Part shown: positions 55,527 through 64,000 of the stretch, in pieces
How positions within the stretch are numbered: the stretch's first letter is position 1
Layout: each line of letters begins with the position of its first letter
Source: Methylococcaceae bacterium
GTDB lineage: Bacteria > Pseudomonadota > Gammaproteobacteria > Methylococcales > Methylomonadaceae
Length of the DNA stretch: 64,000 bases
Assembly (NCBI GenBank): GCA_016715325.1
Contig: JADKAL010000002.1
Location: 1 to 64,000 of the forward strand
Reading direction: 5' to 3'
The notes under the pieces: model-generated
Databases searched by the model: none
Seen by the model: only the letters and a program-made list of their open reading frames with translations
Told to the model about the DNA's origin: nothing
Made by a program: the position numbers and the translations under genes

Positions 55527-58220
55527 TCAAAGCTGCTTCACCAACATTATCCCGCTGAAATCGGTGAGGCTTTTTTTACCTGTCTTTTTATCCACCGCAA
55601 TGCTTTTTGTTAGCACTTTAAATTTTACATGAACGCCCTCTTCCGTCTTTTCAATAACAGTAAAAGGGGTATCGTTTATATAGCTAGATTGGCTTATGGG
55701 TAAATTATTGGATTCTTTTGTGATTTTTTGGGTTATTGGATCAATTGCTTGCGTTAAATCGAGATGGACTTGTCTAATTTTTCCCGAATAAAAAGTTTGT
55801 TTATCATATTCTTCCAAAGTCATCGTTGTTTTATCGGATTGGTATATTTCGACCAATTGACGATTGGTATCGCCGATTGTCAAAACCAACTGGTTCGGGC
55901 TTGTATGTTTCAATTCGATAGTTTGTTTCGGCATTTTTTTCTTTAGCGGTTGAATTTTCCAAGGGCCGCCTGATGTGGCTTGTTTTTGGGAAAAATATTT
56001 AAAATAATCGTAACCGTCAACAGCATAGAAACCACCTATCGTCGGACTACTGCCGCCTTTCGGCTTCAATTCTGTATCCACTTGCATAGGTCCCCGATTA
56101 AATACTTCATGAACAATCGTTTTTGCCGTTTTATTTTGAAGTCGTTTTAAATAAAGCATACCCGTAAAGTTGCTAATTTTTTTCTTACCGTCAACTGAAT
56201 CGATGTAAACATTTAATTTTTGCATTTCAACTTTTACATAAAGCCCATTTTCTGTTTTTTCAAGAACCAAGGGGTTATTACCGTTTTTATCTTTCGGTAG
56301 CCAAAAAAGTTTGCCTTTATAATAATCGGATTGGGAAGGCATTTTGCCTAGCTGTTCTGGATACTTAATAAAAAGTTGTTCCACAAACTCTCCAAAATCA
56401 AATTTTAGAGCTCTAACTTCGCCTAGAAAATGGCTTTGCTTCCCCAATTCTTCTTGTGATACTGCCGCGTTTTCTAATGGATACCGTTTAACCCAACCAG
56501 GGTTTGCTTCCTCCATTTTCAAAATTAAATTATCCGAACCTAAAAACTCCAACTTTATGGATTGTTTGGGCTCTGTTTTTCTATTGGGTTGAACCGACCA
56601 AACACCGCCTTTGAGTCGTTCATAGCTACTGCCGGGAGGAAAGGGTTTAACGAAATCGAAGCCGTCAACGGCATAAAAGCGATTTTCGCCATAACTAACA
56701 TCGCTAAGCGTTAGTTCGCTCTCACTAAGCATCAGGAATAGCGGGTTATCAAACGTAACGCCTTTATAAACAATATCGAATGATACGTGCTGGCTTTTGA
56801 CTGTATTAATGCTTTGCGCCGGCATAATGTTCATGTAACGCGCTAAGGTTATGTTGACATGGCTATAGTGCATACAGTTTCGATGAATACCGCAACTGAC
56901 ATGACGATCAAAATCATCGGTATTATCGAACCAAGCGCGGAATCGATTGATGTCGATTTTGTAGATTAAATAATAAAGACTCTCCCAAATCTGCTTGCGC
57001 GTTTGCTGGCTAGATTGTTTATCTAAGGCCGGTATTACGTAACGGTCATAGACGAATAAGTTTTCCTTTTCCAACAGCGTTTGCAAACGGGCAAACTGGT
57101 TTTCGACCGGCAGTCTGCCGATTTGCCAAAACCCGAATGCGGACAAAAAGCACAACCCCGCTAATAGCTTGGGGATGCGATCCAAACGGAAATTCTTAGT
57201 GCCTGCAAGCAAATGCCAAAGAATAATTAAAAGATAACCGATACTGAAAAGTCCGGCGGCATAACGCGGTTCGGTCAACCCAAATCGGTTGATACGGATG
57301 TAGATAGCAAACAGCAGAAAACAGTTCGGCAGTATCAGCAACCAAGGGAGATTTTTATAAATCCTATGATGCCAACCGTTTTCTTCAGGATATAAAGAGC
57401 AATACGTAAGATGTATAACCAAGCTTATGGTAATTAACCTTAAAACAGTTTTGCCGATACCGTCAATTTTAAAACCCATGTACAGCAAGTAGCTGTTTAA
57501 ACAAATTAACACCAAGCAACAAACGGGCATCAGCACAGCCGTTAACCGCTTTGGAAGCTCTGTGATTGAATCGTATTCAGCTTGGGTGTATTCCAATTTC
57601 CGTGGAATTTTTGACAATAACCAAAACGCGCCCACTGGATAAAAAATAGGCATATATGCACTACCGAGACCAGGCTGAAATTCAAAACCCGGATAGAAAA
57701 GATTCAGCAAGCCCGGTAACAAGAAGCAAAAGATAATAAAGGCTACACAGCCATTGAAAATAGAGCGATAGTTGAAAACCCAAAAAGATCGGTTTTCCAT
57801 CGACTTGAATAGCCACGGAACGAATGTCGCCGACAATAGAATAGCAACTATAAACATGTCAGCAGAGCTGGTGGTTAAACCGACTGATTGGCTTATAAAC
57901 CAGCAAATCCCAATAAATACCGGTATACCGATGCTGTATCGCTTTTGGATACTCCAGTTATGGCATTCGGCAAATAATTCGATCACTGCAAACCAAACCG
58001 CTCCAGCCAAAGTACAATATGCCTGCTGTTGCTTATCGAAAAGATTTAACGAAGCATAATACGGATTAAGATTACCCATTTGGAACGGCAAAATAATTAG
58101 AAAAACAACAGCCAAGGGAAAGCGTTTGATTGTGTCGGTAAAACCGGCTAGTGTTTTTACAAAAAATTGACCGATTTCAAGCTCAGCTTTCTTATCTGTT
58201 TCAGGTTGAGCGTTCGGCAC
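55527..58220 (-). CDS. Large membrane protein with duplicated C-terminal domain, unknown function
   Basis: The 897-residue product has about 12 hydrophobic segments in its first 390 residues (for example FPLAVVFLIILPFQMGNLNPY and LIILWHLLAGTKNF). The C-terminal half carries two related domains of about 165 residues. Both begin with FYAVDGxD (FYAVDGFDFVKPF and FYAVDGYDYFKYF) and share GGxWxxQPxxKxxPKQxIxLE/K, MPSQSDYYKG / LPISQSSYIN, KTENGLYVKVE / KTEEGVHVKFK, and end in FTGMLYLKRL / FSGIMLVKQL. I know no family with this layout. It stands between DUF58 and TgpA genes in a MoxR-type operon, so it is probably part of that envelope machinery. Confidence 0.8.
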   Translation of the reverse strand: MPNAQPETDKKAELEIGQFFVKTLAGFTDTIKRFPLAVVFLIILPFQMGNLNPYYASLNLFDKQQQAYCTLAGAVWFAVIELFAECHNWSIQKRYSIGIPVFIGICWFISQSVGLTTSSADMFIVAILLSATFVPWLFKSMENRSFWVFNYRSIFNGCVAFIIFCFLLPGLLNLFYPGFEFQPGLGSAYMPIFYPVGAFWLLSKIPRKLEYTQAEYDSITELPKRLTAVLMPVCCLVLICLNSYLLYMGFKIDGIGKTVLRLITISLVIHLTYCSLYPEENGWHHRIYKNLPWLLILPNCFLLFAIYIRINRFGLTEPRYAAGLFSIGYLLIILWHLLAGTKNFRLDRIPKLLAGLCFLSAFGFWQIGRLPVENQFARLQTLLEKENLFVYDRYVIPALDKQSSQQTRKQIWESLYYLIYKIDINRFRAWFDNTDDFDRHVSCGIHRNCMHYSHVNITLARYMNIMPAQSINTVKSQHVSFDIVYKGVTFDNPLFLMLSESELTLSDVSYGENRFYAVDGFDFVKPFPPGSSYERLKGGVWSVQPNRKTEPKQSIKLEFLGSDNLILKMEEANPGWVKRYPLENAAVSQEELGKQSHFLGEVRALKFDFGEFVEQLFIKYPEQLGKMPSQSDYYKGKLFWLPKDKNGNNPLVLEKTENGLYVKVEMQKLNVYIDSVDGKKKISNFTGMLYLKRLQNKTAKTIVHEVFNRGPMQVDTELKPKGGSSPTIGGFYAVDGYDYFKYFSQKQATSGGPWKIQPLKKKMPKQTIELKHTSPNQLVLTIGDTNRQLVEIYQSDKTTMTLEEYDKQTFYSGKIRQVHLDLTQAIDPITQKITKESNNLPISQSSYINDTPFTVIEKTEEGVHVKFKVLTKSIAVDKKTGKKSLTDFSGIMLVKQL

Positions 58221-58265
58221 GATTAACTTTCCTGTAATTAATTCAATTGCAGATAAATTGAGTTT

Positions 58266-59213
58266 TTAAAACAAAGCTAACGCTTCCAGACATTTTTGGT
58301 AATGGGCAACGCCGTGCGCAGGCTCCAACCGCAATCCCGGTAAGATAAAACCGTAAGTTAATCCGGCTTGTTCGGCATCGACTACCCAACGGCAAAGGTA
58401 ACTTAAGCGTTCTTCCAGCGATTGGCCCGGCGCGTGTCCGAAATCCAGCCAGATTTCTGCCGAGCTTTCGCCGCCGTATTGTTTAGTATATAACCCCAAA
58501 CCTTTGGCATAGGCTTTCCAATGGATATGCCTGATAGGATCACCAGCCTGATAGCTTTGTAAACCGTAAAACTCATCACCGCCTTTTTTGAAGCGGCCTT
58601 GCAGATTCTTGGTCGATCCGGTTTCCGGAAACGGAATTTCCTGCGTTGCCGGTTTTGGGTATACCAAGGCCTTGGCGTTGAAGCGTATGGGCGACCAGGC
58701 GTAAAACAACCCTAAGGGATAGGTGCTGAATACGGTTACCGTGCCTGCCGGATGCCAGCCGCGTTTCTGGGTGACATCGTATAAGGTCAGGTGTGCTTTG
58801 CTGTGGGGTTTCAAAGTGAAATGTTCAACCGTTTTCAGCTTGATTTGCACATGCTGGCGTTCGATTGATGTCGGATTGCCGATATGCACGCCGAAGCCCG
58901 CTGCTTCGCCCGCAAAAACGGATGTCGTTTGGCCTTCTTGTACGGTTAACCCGGCCATCGATTTGTAAGTGTGCAAAATGGTGATGAAAAATACGCTTGC
59001 CAGCAAAAAAGCCAGCATATAAGCCAAATTGTTGTTGTAAACGAAAGCAATCAGCGTTAATACCCCAATCAACAACGCGAAACCTAAGCCCCGTTGTGTC
59101 GGGAGTATGAATATCCGCCGCTGGTTAAGGGTTAAAGGTTTACCGTCCACTCGTCGTTCACCTAAAAAAAACCGGTCCAGTCCGAATCGTTCTTTAATGG
59201 ATAAGTTTTTCAA
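58266..59213 (-). CDS. DUF58-domain protein
   Basis: The 315-residue product has two membrane segments near the N-terminus (RGLGFALLIGVLTLIAFVYN and LAYMLAFLLASVFFITILH) and a DUF58 domain with the signature GLQSYQAGDPIRHIHWKAYAKGLGLYTKQY (about residues 210-240). DUF58 proteins are usual partners of MoxR ATPases. The start overlaps the moxR stop (ATGA type). Confidence 0.9.
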   Translation of the reverse strand: MKNLSIKERFGLDRFFLGERRVDGKPLTLNQRRIFILPTQRGLGFALLIGVLTLIAFVYNNNLAYMLAFLLASVFFITILHTYKSMAGLTVQEGQTTSVFAGEAAGFGVHIGNPTSIERQHVQIKLKTVEHFTLKPHSKAHLTLYDVTQKRGWHPAGTVTVFSTYPLGLFYAWSPIRFNAKALVYPKPATQEIPFPETGSTKNLQGRFKKGGDEFYGLQSYQAGDPIRHIHWKAYAKGLGLYTKQYGGESSAEIWLDFGHAPGQSLEERLSYLCRWVVDAEQAGLTYGFILPGLRLEPAHGVAHYQKCLEALALF

Positions 59214-60115
59214 TGCACGGCGACCTTAGCCAGTATGGGCGCGACGATGGCTTCGGAGTCGTTATTGCCTGAACGTAAACGATGCCCTGCAACCGATGCC
59301 AGCACGGCCTGCAAGTCTTCCGGGATAACGGCGTCGCGGTTATCCATGTATGTCCAGGCTTTAGCGGCCGTTAACAAGGCCAAGCCTGCGCGCGGGGATA
59401 AACCGCAGTGGTATTCGGACGATTCGCGGGTGAAATTGATGATGCCTTGGCAGTAGTCCAGCAAAGCATTCGAGACGTGAACACCCGTGACGGCTTGTTG
59501 CAAGGCTTGTAACTGTTGAGGCGCAATCTGTTCCGATAAGGTCTGGATCAAATGATGGCGGTTTTGTCCTGTCAACAATAGACGCTCTGATTTGGGATCG
59601 GGATAGCCCAATTCAATCCGCATCAAAAAGCGGTCCAGTTGGGATTCCGGCAAAGGGAAAGTGCCGATTTGATGCGATGGATTTTGGGTGGCAATGACGA
59701 AAAACGGTTCCGGTAATGAATAAGTGACACCTTCTACCGTCACTTGATGTTCTTCCATCGCTTCCAATAAGGCGCTTTGGGCTTTCGGTGTCGAACGGTT
59801 AATCTCATCGGCCAGCACCATCTGGTTGAAGATCGGTCCGGGGTGAAATTTGAACTCGTGATTTTTACTGTCGAAAACCGATGCGCCGATTATATCGGCA
59901 GGCAAAATATCGCTCGTAAATTGAATGCGCTGATAATTCATGCCTAACAACCGCGCCAGGGTATGCGCCAGCGTAGTTTTGCCTACGCCGGGAATGTCTT
60001 CAATCAATAAATGACCGCGCGCTAACAGACAGCATACCGCTAGACGTATTTGCCGGTCTTTGCCGAGGATAATTTGATTGGCCGCTTCAAGAAGCCGCTG
60101 GATGTCATTTTGCAT
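59210..60115 (-). CDS. MoxR-family AAA ATPase
   Basis: From the ATG at 60115 the product has about 301 residues; the longer frame upstream has no support. It has Walker A (IEDIPGVGKTTLAHTLARLL), Walker B (MVLADEINRSTPKAQSALLEAMEE), sensor 1 (FVIATQNPSHQIGTFPLPESQLDRFLMR) and the typical Lon-like C-terminal part (GLSPRAGLALLTAAKAWTYMDNRDAVIPEDL). MoxR ATPases act as chaperones for assembly of partner proteins. It is the first gene of the operon with DUF58, the 897-residue protein and TgpA. Confidence 0.94.
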   Translation of the reverse strand: MQNDIQRLLEAANQIILGKDRQIRLAVCCLLARGHLLIEDIPGVGKTTLAHTLARLLGMNYQRIQFTSDILPADIIGASVFDSKNHEFKFHPGPIFNQMVLADEINRSTPKAQSALLEAMEEHQVTVEGVTYSLPEPFFVIATQNPSHQIGTFPLPESQLDRFLMRIELGYPDPKSERLLLTGQNRHHLIQTLSEQIAPQQLQALQQAVTGVHVSNALLDYCQGIINFTRESSEYHCGLSPRAGLALLTAAKAWTYMDNRDAVIPEDLQAVLASVAGHRLRSGNNDSEAIVAPILAKVAVH

Positions 60116-60206
60116 AGTTAATGGTAGGATGCTTGTAAAATCGGTAATAGCCCATAGTATAGAACAAAGCCTTTTGTATAAGGCATGTAACAGCAGGAGT
60201 AGTACC

Positions 60207-60545
60207 ATGAAAGAATATGAAGAAGTCCGTAGTCATCTGATTGAAATGCTGGAAGAACTGGACGAGCGTCTTACCAAAATCACGGCCGATGTCAAACATG
60301 AAAATGTGCCGCTGGAAAAAGATTTTGCAGAACTGGCTACGCAATCCGAAAACGACGAGGTGTTGGATTTCCTCGGTAATTCAGCCCGGATGGAACGCGA
60401 TAGAGTCAGAGAAGCCATCGCTCGAATCGATAAAGGCGAATACGGTATTTGCGAACTGTGCGGAGAACCGATTAAAAAAGAGCGTCTCCAAGCCGTGCCT
60501 TATTCCAGTATGTGCGTAAAGTGTGCAAGTCAGGCCGGATGCTGA
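60207..60545 (+). CDS. TraR/DksA-type zinc finger protein
   Basis: From the ATG at 60207 (AGGAG upstream) the product has 112 residues. An N-terminal coiled-coil half (EVRSHLIEMLEELDERLTKI) is followed by the DksA-type C4 zinc finger (GICELCGEPIKKERLQAVPYSSMCVKCASQ). It is shorter than DksA (about 150) and lacks its long coiled-coil tip, so it is a DksA-like paralogue that may bind the RNA polymerase secondary channel. Its role is unknown. Confidence 0.9.
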   Translation: MKEYEEVRSHLIEMLEELDERLTKITADVKHENVPLEKDFAELATQSENDEVLDFLGNSARMERDRVREAIARIDKGEYGICELCGEPIKKERLQAVPYSSMCVKCASQAGC

Positions 60546-60585
60546 GTGGAATCTTAAAAAATTCATCTAACCTTTTTCGGCAACA

Positions 60586-61041
60586 ATGACAACCGATCAT
60601 TCCCAAATTTTATTTCTTTGCACCGGCAATTATTATCGTAGCCGATTTGCCGAGCACTTGTTCAACCATCATGCGCCCGGTTATCAATTACCCTGGAAAG
60701 CGTTCTCGCGTGGGCTTGCAATCGAAATGGTAGGTGAGGATTCCGGGCCTATATCGCTTGCCACTTTAATCGCCTTGCAAGAACGGGGCATTCCGATAAA
60801 CGGTGAAATAAGATCGCCGATTGCATTGACCGAACAGGATTTGAAAACCGCCCACCATATCGTTGCGCTTAAACATGCTGAACACCATCCACTGATGTCC
60901 AGAAAATTTCCGAATTGGGTTGATAAGGTCGAATATTGGCATGTGCACGACATCGATTTCGCAAGTCCGGCTCAAGCGTTACCGGAAATTGAAGAATCAG
61001 TACAAAGGCTTTTGGTTCGCTTTACCAATCAAATCGTGTAA
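60586..61041 (+). CDS. Low-molecular-weight protein tyrosine phosphatase-like protein
   Basis: The 151-residue product has the P-loop CX5R near the N-terminus (ILFLCTGNYYRSRFAE, with Cys and Arg) as in LMW phosphatases. It also has an Asp-containing loop near the C-terminal third (EYWHVHDIDFASP), where the general-acid Asp is expected. The family includes tyrosine phosphatases and arsenate reductases; the target here is unknown. It follows the zinc-finger gene by 40 bases. Confidence 0.85.
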   Translation: MTTDHSQILFLCTGNYYRSRFAEHLFNHHAPGYQLPWKAFSRGLAIEMVGEDSGPISLATLIALQERGIPINGEIRSPIALTEQDLKTAHHIVALKHAEHHPLMSRKFPNWVDKVEYWHVHDIDFASPAQALPEIEESVQRLLVRFTNQIV

Positions 61042-61224
61042 ACAATTGAGTTAAGCCATCGATTAACCCTTTTTTATTCTCTTGGTTATTACTCAGATAA
61101 AATCACCGGTAAATTTAATCAAGACCTAAATGTTTATAAATCCTCTGATGTTGACAGAGTCGGAAGCTGATATTTGATCAACTAAGGTATAATTATTGCT
61201 TTGATTATATTTTGAGCCTTGCTT

Positions 61225-62007
61225 ATGTTGACGTATCCGCAAATCGATCCAGTCTTAGTCGCCATCGGGCCGCTCAAAGTACACTGGTACGGCTTGATGT
61301 ATCTGGTGGGTTTTGCGGGTGTATGGATTTTAGGTCAATACCGGGCAAAATCGCCGTGGTCGCCGATTAAACCGGAAGCGATTGAAGATTTGGTCACTTA
61401 CGGTGCAATGGGCGTCATTTTGGGCGGTCGATTAGGTTATATTTTCTTCTACAATTTTAGCGAGTTCCTCAAAGATCCGCTCATCCTTTTCAATATTTGG
61501 CAAGGCGGCATGTCGTTTCACGGCGGTATGCTGGGCGTTTTTGTCGCCATGTGGCTATTCGGTAAAAAACAGAATTGCACGATGCTGCAACTCACGGACA
61601 TCATCGCGCCCTTGTGTCCGATCGGTTTAGGTGCAGGGCGGCTCGGTAATTTTATCAACTCGGAATTGTGGGGACGTCCGACGGATGTGCCTTGGGCAAT
61701 GGTGTTTCCTAACGGCGGCCCGTTGGCACGTCATCCTTCCCAGCTATATGAAGCATTTTTGGAAGGTGTTGTGTTGTTCATCATCCTATGGATATATTCC
61801 AGCAAACCCAGACCGACGATGGGGGCAACAGGATTAGCGGTTTTCTGTTACGGTTGTTTTCGGTTTTTTATCGAATTCTTCCGGATGCCGGATGCGCATC
61901 TGGGTTATTTGGTGCTCGATTGGGTCACGATGGGGCAAATTTTATCGACGCCGATGATATTGATCGGCGCCGGCATGTTGTATTTTGCACATAAAAAATC
62001 GGCATGA
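61225..62007 (+). CDS. lgt: Prolipoprotein diacylglyceryl transferase
   Basis: The ATG at 61225 is preferred to an upstream TTG at 61219. The product has 260 residues and about seven membrane segments. Lgt transfers diacylglycerol from phosphatidylglycerol to the lipobox cysteine of prolipoproteins, the first step of lipoprotein maturation. Motifs include [34 protein letters not shown] and the signature [14 protein letters not shown]. The stop overlaps the thyA start (ATGA). Confidence 0.97.
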   Translation: MLTYPQIDPVLVAIGPLKVHWYGLMYLVGFAGVWILGQYRAKSPWSPIKPEAIEDLVTYGAMGVILGGRLGYIFFYNFSEFLKDPLILFNIWQGGMSFHGGMLGVFVAMWLFGKKQNCTMLQLTDIIAPLCPIGLGAGRLGNFINSELWGRPTDVPWAMVFPNGGPLARHPSQLYEAFLEGVVLFIILWIYSSKPRPTMGATGLAVFCYGCFRFFIEFFRMPDAHLGYLVLDWVTMGQILSTPMILIGAGMLYFAHKKSA

Positions 62008-62837
62008 AACCGTATCTCGATTTACTTGACAAAATCCTTACGGAAGGCAATTTAAAGGGTGATCGAACCGGTAGCGGCACATTGTCGCTCTTCGGACATC
62101 AGATGCGCTTTAATTTGGCGGATGGTTTTCCGCTTGTAACGACTAAAAAGATTCATATCAAATCCATCATCCATGAACTGCTTTGGTTTTTAAACGGCGA
62201 AACCAATATTGCATATCTAAATGAGCATAAAGTTAGCATCTGGGATGAATGGGCGGATGAGCAAGGTGAATTAGGTCCGATTTACGGTTATCAATGGCGA
62301 TCATGGCCGACACCCGACGGTAAACAGATCGACCAAATACAACAAATCATAGAGCAATTGAAAAAAACACCCAACAGCCGACGTATGATCGTATCTGCCT
62401 GGAATCCAGCGGATTTACCGGACGAAAGCGTCAGCCCGCAACAGAATGTCGAAAACGGTAAAATGGCCTTGGCGCCCTGCCATACGTTATTCCAGTTTTA
62501 TGTCGCGGACGGCAAGCTGTCCTGCCAAATGTACCAACGCAGTTGCGATACTTTTCTGGGCGTACCGTTCAACATCGCTAGTTATGCTTTGTTGACGCAC
62601 ATGGTGGCGCAGCAAACCGATTTAGCGGTGGGCGATTTTATTTGGACGGGCGGCGATGTCCATCTTTATCTAAATCATTTGGAACAGGCTAAGCTGCAGT
62701 TAACCCGATCACCTTATCCTTTACCGTCTTTAGCGATAAAGCGAAAACCTGAATCTATTTTCGATTATCGCTACGACGATTTTGAAATAGTAAATTATCA
62801 ATTCCACGAACCCATTAAAGCCGAAATATCTGTTTAA
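62004..62837 (+). CDS. thyA: Thymidylate synthase
   Basis: The 277-residue enzyme methylates dUMP to dTMP with methylene-tetrahydrofolate. Motifs are [46 protein letters not shown], the catalytic Cys in [12 protein letters not shown], and [20 protein letters not shown]. It is a little longer than E. coli ThyA (264), with an insertion near [15 protein letters not shown] as in many bacteria. It is coupled to lgt, a common gene pair. Confidence 0.97.
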   Translation: MKPYLDLLDKILTEGNLKGDRTGSGTLSLFGHQMRFNLADGFPLVTTKKIHIKSIIHELLWFLNGETNIAYLNEHKVSIWDEWADEQGELGPIYGYQWRSWPTPDGKQIDQIQQIIEQLKKTPNSRRMIVSAWNPADLPDESVSPQQNVENGKMALAPCHTLFQFYVADGKLSCQMYQRSCDTFLGVPFNIASYALLTHMVAQQTDLAVGDFIWTGGDVHLYLNHLEQAKLQLTRSPYPLPSLAIKRKPESIFDYRYDDFEIVNYQFHEPIKAEISV

Positions 62838-62912
62838 GTGTCATGAGGTAATCTTAAGCAAATCGGCCTATTAAATTAATTCAATCATTCTTGTCATCAT
62901 CAGTAAATAGTA

Positions 62913-63533
62913 ATGAGTATTAGACATAAAGCGCATCCATGGCACGGTATTGAGCCGGGCGACGATATTCCGCAAATCGTGACGGCATTCATCGAAATCG
63001 TTCCTTCCGACACCATCAAATATGAAGTCGACAAAGCTAGCGGTTATTTGAAGATTGATCGTCCGCAGAAATTTTCAAATATGATTCCAACACTCTACGG
63101 ATTTATTCCGCAAACCTATTGTGCGGAAATCGTAGCGGAATATGCGGAGATGAAAAGTGGTAAAAAAGATCTAAAGGGTGATTGCGACCCGCTTGATATT
63201 TGCGTGCTGAGCGAAAGAAGTGTTACTCACGGCGATATTCTTTTACAGGCAGTACCCATCGGCGGATTTCGCATGATAGACGACGGCGAAGCGGACGACA
63301 AAATAATCGCAGTGATGAAAGGCGATGAGTTCTACCGGCAATGGAGCGATGTTTCGGATTGTCCGGCATCGTATATAAACCGGCTGAAGCATTACTTTCT
63401 GACTTATAAGCATTTACCTAGCGATAATGCTATTTGCGAGATTACACATGTTTACGGAAGGGATGAGGCTCATGAAGTGATTAAAAGGGCTTTAGCCGAT
63501 TACCAACATCATTACGGTCACTATACAATCTAG
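62913..63533 (+). CDS. ppa: Inorganic pyrophosphatase, family I
   Basis: The 206-residue soluble enzyme hydrolyses pyrophosphate to phosphate. It has the family I pattern with active-site acids: KYEVDKASGYLKIDRP, YGFIPQTYC, GDCDPLDICVLSE (metal-binding Asp residues), GFRMIDDGEADDKIIAV. It is longer than the E. coli enzyme (176), mainly by the extended N-terminus and C-terminal helices. Downstream lies a 12-base perfect inverted repeat. Confidence 0.94.
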   Translation: MSIRHKAHPWHGIEPGDDIPQIVTAFIEIVPSDTIKYEVDKASGYLKIDRPQKFSNMIPTLYGFIPQTYCAEIVAEYAEMKSGKKDLKGDCDPLDICVLSERSVTHGDILLQAVPIGGFRMIDDGEADDKIIAVMKGDEFYRQWSDVSDCPASYINRLKHYFLTYKHLPSDNAICEITHVYGRDEAHEVIKRALADYQHHYGHYTI

Positions 63534-63550
63534 TATTTTGTAGGATTTTC

Positions 63551-63585
63551 GGCTGAAATAACGTTATTTTTCGGTTATTTCAGCC
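63551..63585. terminator. Hairpin between convergent genes
   Basis: GGCTGAAATAAC (63551-63562) and GTTATTTCAGCC (63574-63585) form a perfect 12-pair stem between ppa and the convergent TIGR04073-like gene. The stem itself is followed by few T residues, so the terminator call is tentative. Confidence 0.55.
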
Positions 63586-63623
63586 ACATTTGCGATTAAC
63601 TATCGACAATTCAGTAGATAAGA

Positions 63624-64000
63624 TTATTTCATCATCTTATCTTTAAACATGGTGTCCAAGTTCTCATTGGTTTGTTGAGAATATTCTTCGACATGATCGT
63701 CTATAGGTTCATTTTGCACAACCGGACGCGGTGCCGGAGCAACATAAGGTTCTATCGGCGGATTGTCGACCAGCCTGAAAATAGGGCCGTAAGAATTGGT
63801 TTTATCGAAGTCGTCCCACATATATTTCGGCTGAATCACCGGTTTGGTAGGAAGCGGCGCGGTCACTAAATCGAAAGCACCGGTGAAAATTCGCCCCGCG
63901 GCTTCAAATGTCCCTTTAATAACCCCCCCGACTGCGCCGTAGATTAGGTTGGCATCCTGGTAGTTTTCCGGATAGTTGTAGACATTGATTATGTTTTTGG
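63624..64000 (-). CDS. TIGR04073-like protein (exosortase-system associated), partial
   Basis: The frame is open to the right edge, so the N-terminus is missing. The visible C-terminal part has about 124 residues. The stretch NLIYGAVGGVIKGTFEAAGR then IFTGAFDLVTAPLPTKPVIQPKYMWDDFD resembles the TIGR04073 family, small exported proteins that accompany exosortase systems. The tail is acidic and Gln-rich. The GGGGGG run near 63925 is a possible error spot. The family call is by pattern only. Confidence 0.6.
   Translation of the reverse strand, partial: KNIINVYNYPENYQDANLIYGAVGGVIKGTFEAAGRIFTGAFDLVTAPLPTKPVIQPKYMWDDFDKTNSYGPIFRLVDNPPIEPYVAPAPRPVVQNEPIDDHVEEYSQQTNENLDTMFKDKMMK

Overview
The window looks like a chromosomal segment of a gammaproteobacterium of moderate GC content. 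A type I methanotroph (order Methylococcales) would fit the mla-murA-his gene order, a glcDEF glycolate oxidase locus, an alginate-export type barrel, a TIGR04073-like (exosortase-associated) protein and many small dispersed palindromic repeats. This placement is an inference; no 16S rRNA or methane oxidation gene is present. No tRNA, rRNA or CRISPR array was recognised.

Layout. 1-2440: 3' part of a large RTX repeat gene, broken by several frameshifts. 2.5-8.1 kb: trmB (two frameshifts), an exported protein, then a tight minus-strand operon of ECF sigma factor, zinc-finger anti-sigma factor, S8 protease lipoprotein and outer-membrane barrel. 8.3-10.4 kb: an exported protein, a yefM-yoeB toxin-antitoxin pair with a paired operator, and an AT-rich HEPN-like gene. 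10.5-19.5 kb: minus-strand core genes aroG-thiSG (ThiS fused to ThiG) and mlaFEDB-murA-hisGDC. 20.2-28.2 kb: a giant multi-PAS histidine kinase (about 1836 residues when reconstructed) split by an IS630-family element, its FixJ-like regulator, and a degenerate duplicate receiver. 28.5-31.9 kb: a small membrane protein, an M41-like protein lacking the catalytic Glu, and a frameshifted pbpC.

32.4-38.9 kb is a chromosomal integron: intI on the minus strand, an attI-side junction, six cassettes and a truncated seventh. Four attC sites are near-identical and about 122-124 bp long; two are divergent. Complementarity between the two core sites of each cassette circle confirms the boundaries. Cassette 2 carries a TIR/deoxyribosyltransferase-like gene that may be a defence effector. 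The attC of cassette 4 is split by an IS1111/IS110-type element whose long non-coding 3' region repeats the target/IS junction, as expected for a guide (bridge/seek) RNA. The integron lies between direct copies of a dispersed repeat.

39.3-64 kb: an SDR protein, an unrecognised two-gene membrane/coiled-coil system, gloA, glcD-glcE-(damaged) glcF, kup, dedA, tonB-exbB-exbD, an Asn/His-rich lipoprotein, a MoxR-DUF58-(897-residue membrane protein)-TgpA transglutaminase operon, a DksA/TraR-type zinc finger protein, a low-molecular-weight phosphatase-like protein, lgt-thyA, ppa, and the end of a TIGR04073-like gene.

Caveat: single-base indels, mostly in short homopolymers, interrupt RTX, trmB, the IS630 transposase, the IS1111 transposase and pbpC, and glcF is also damaged. 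Either sequencing or assembly errors or real decay could explain this, so the pseudogene calls are provisional.
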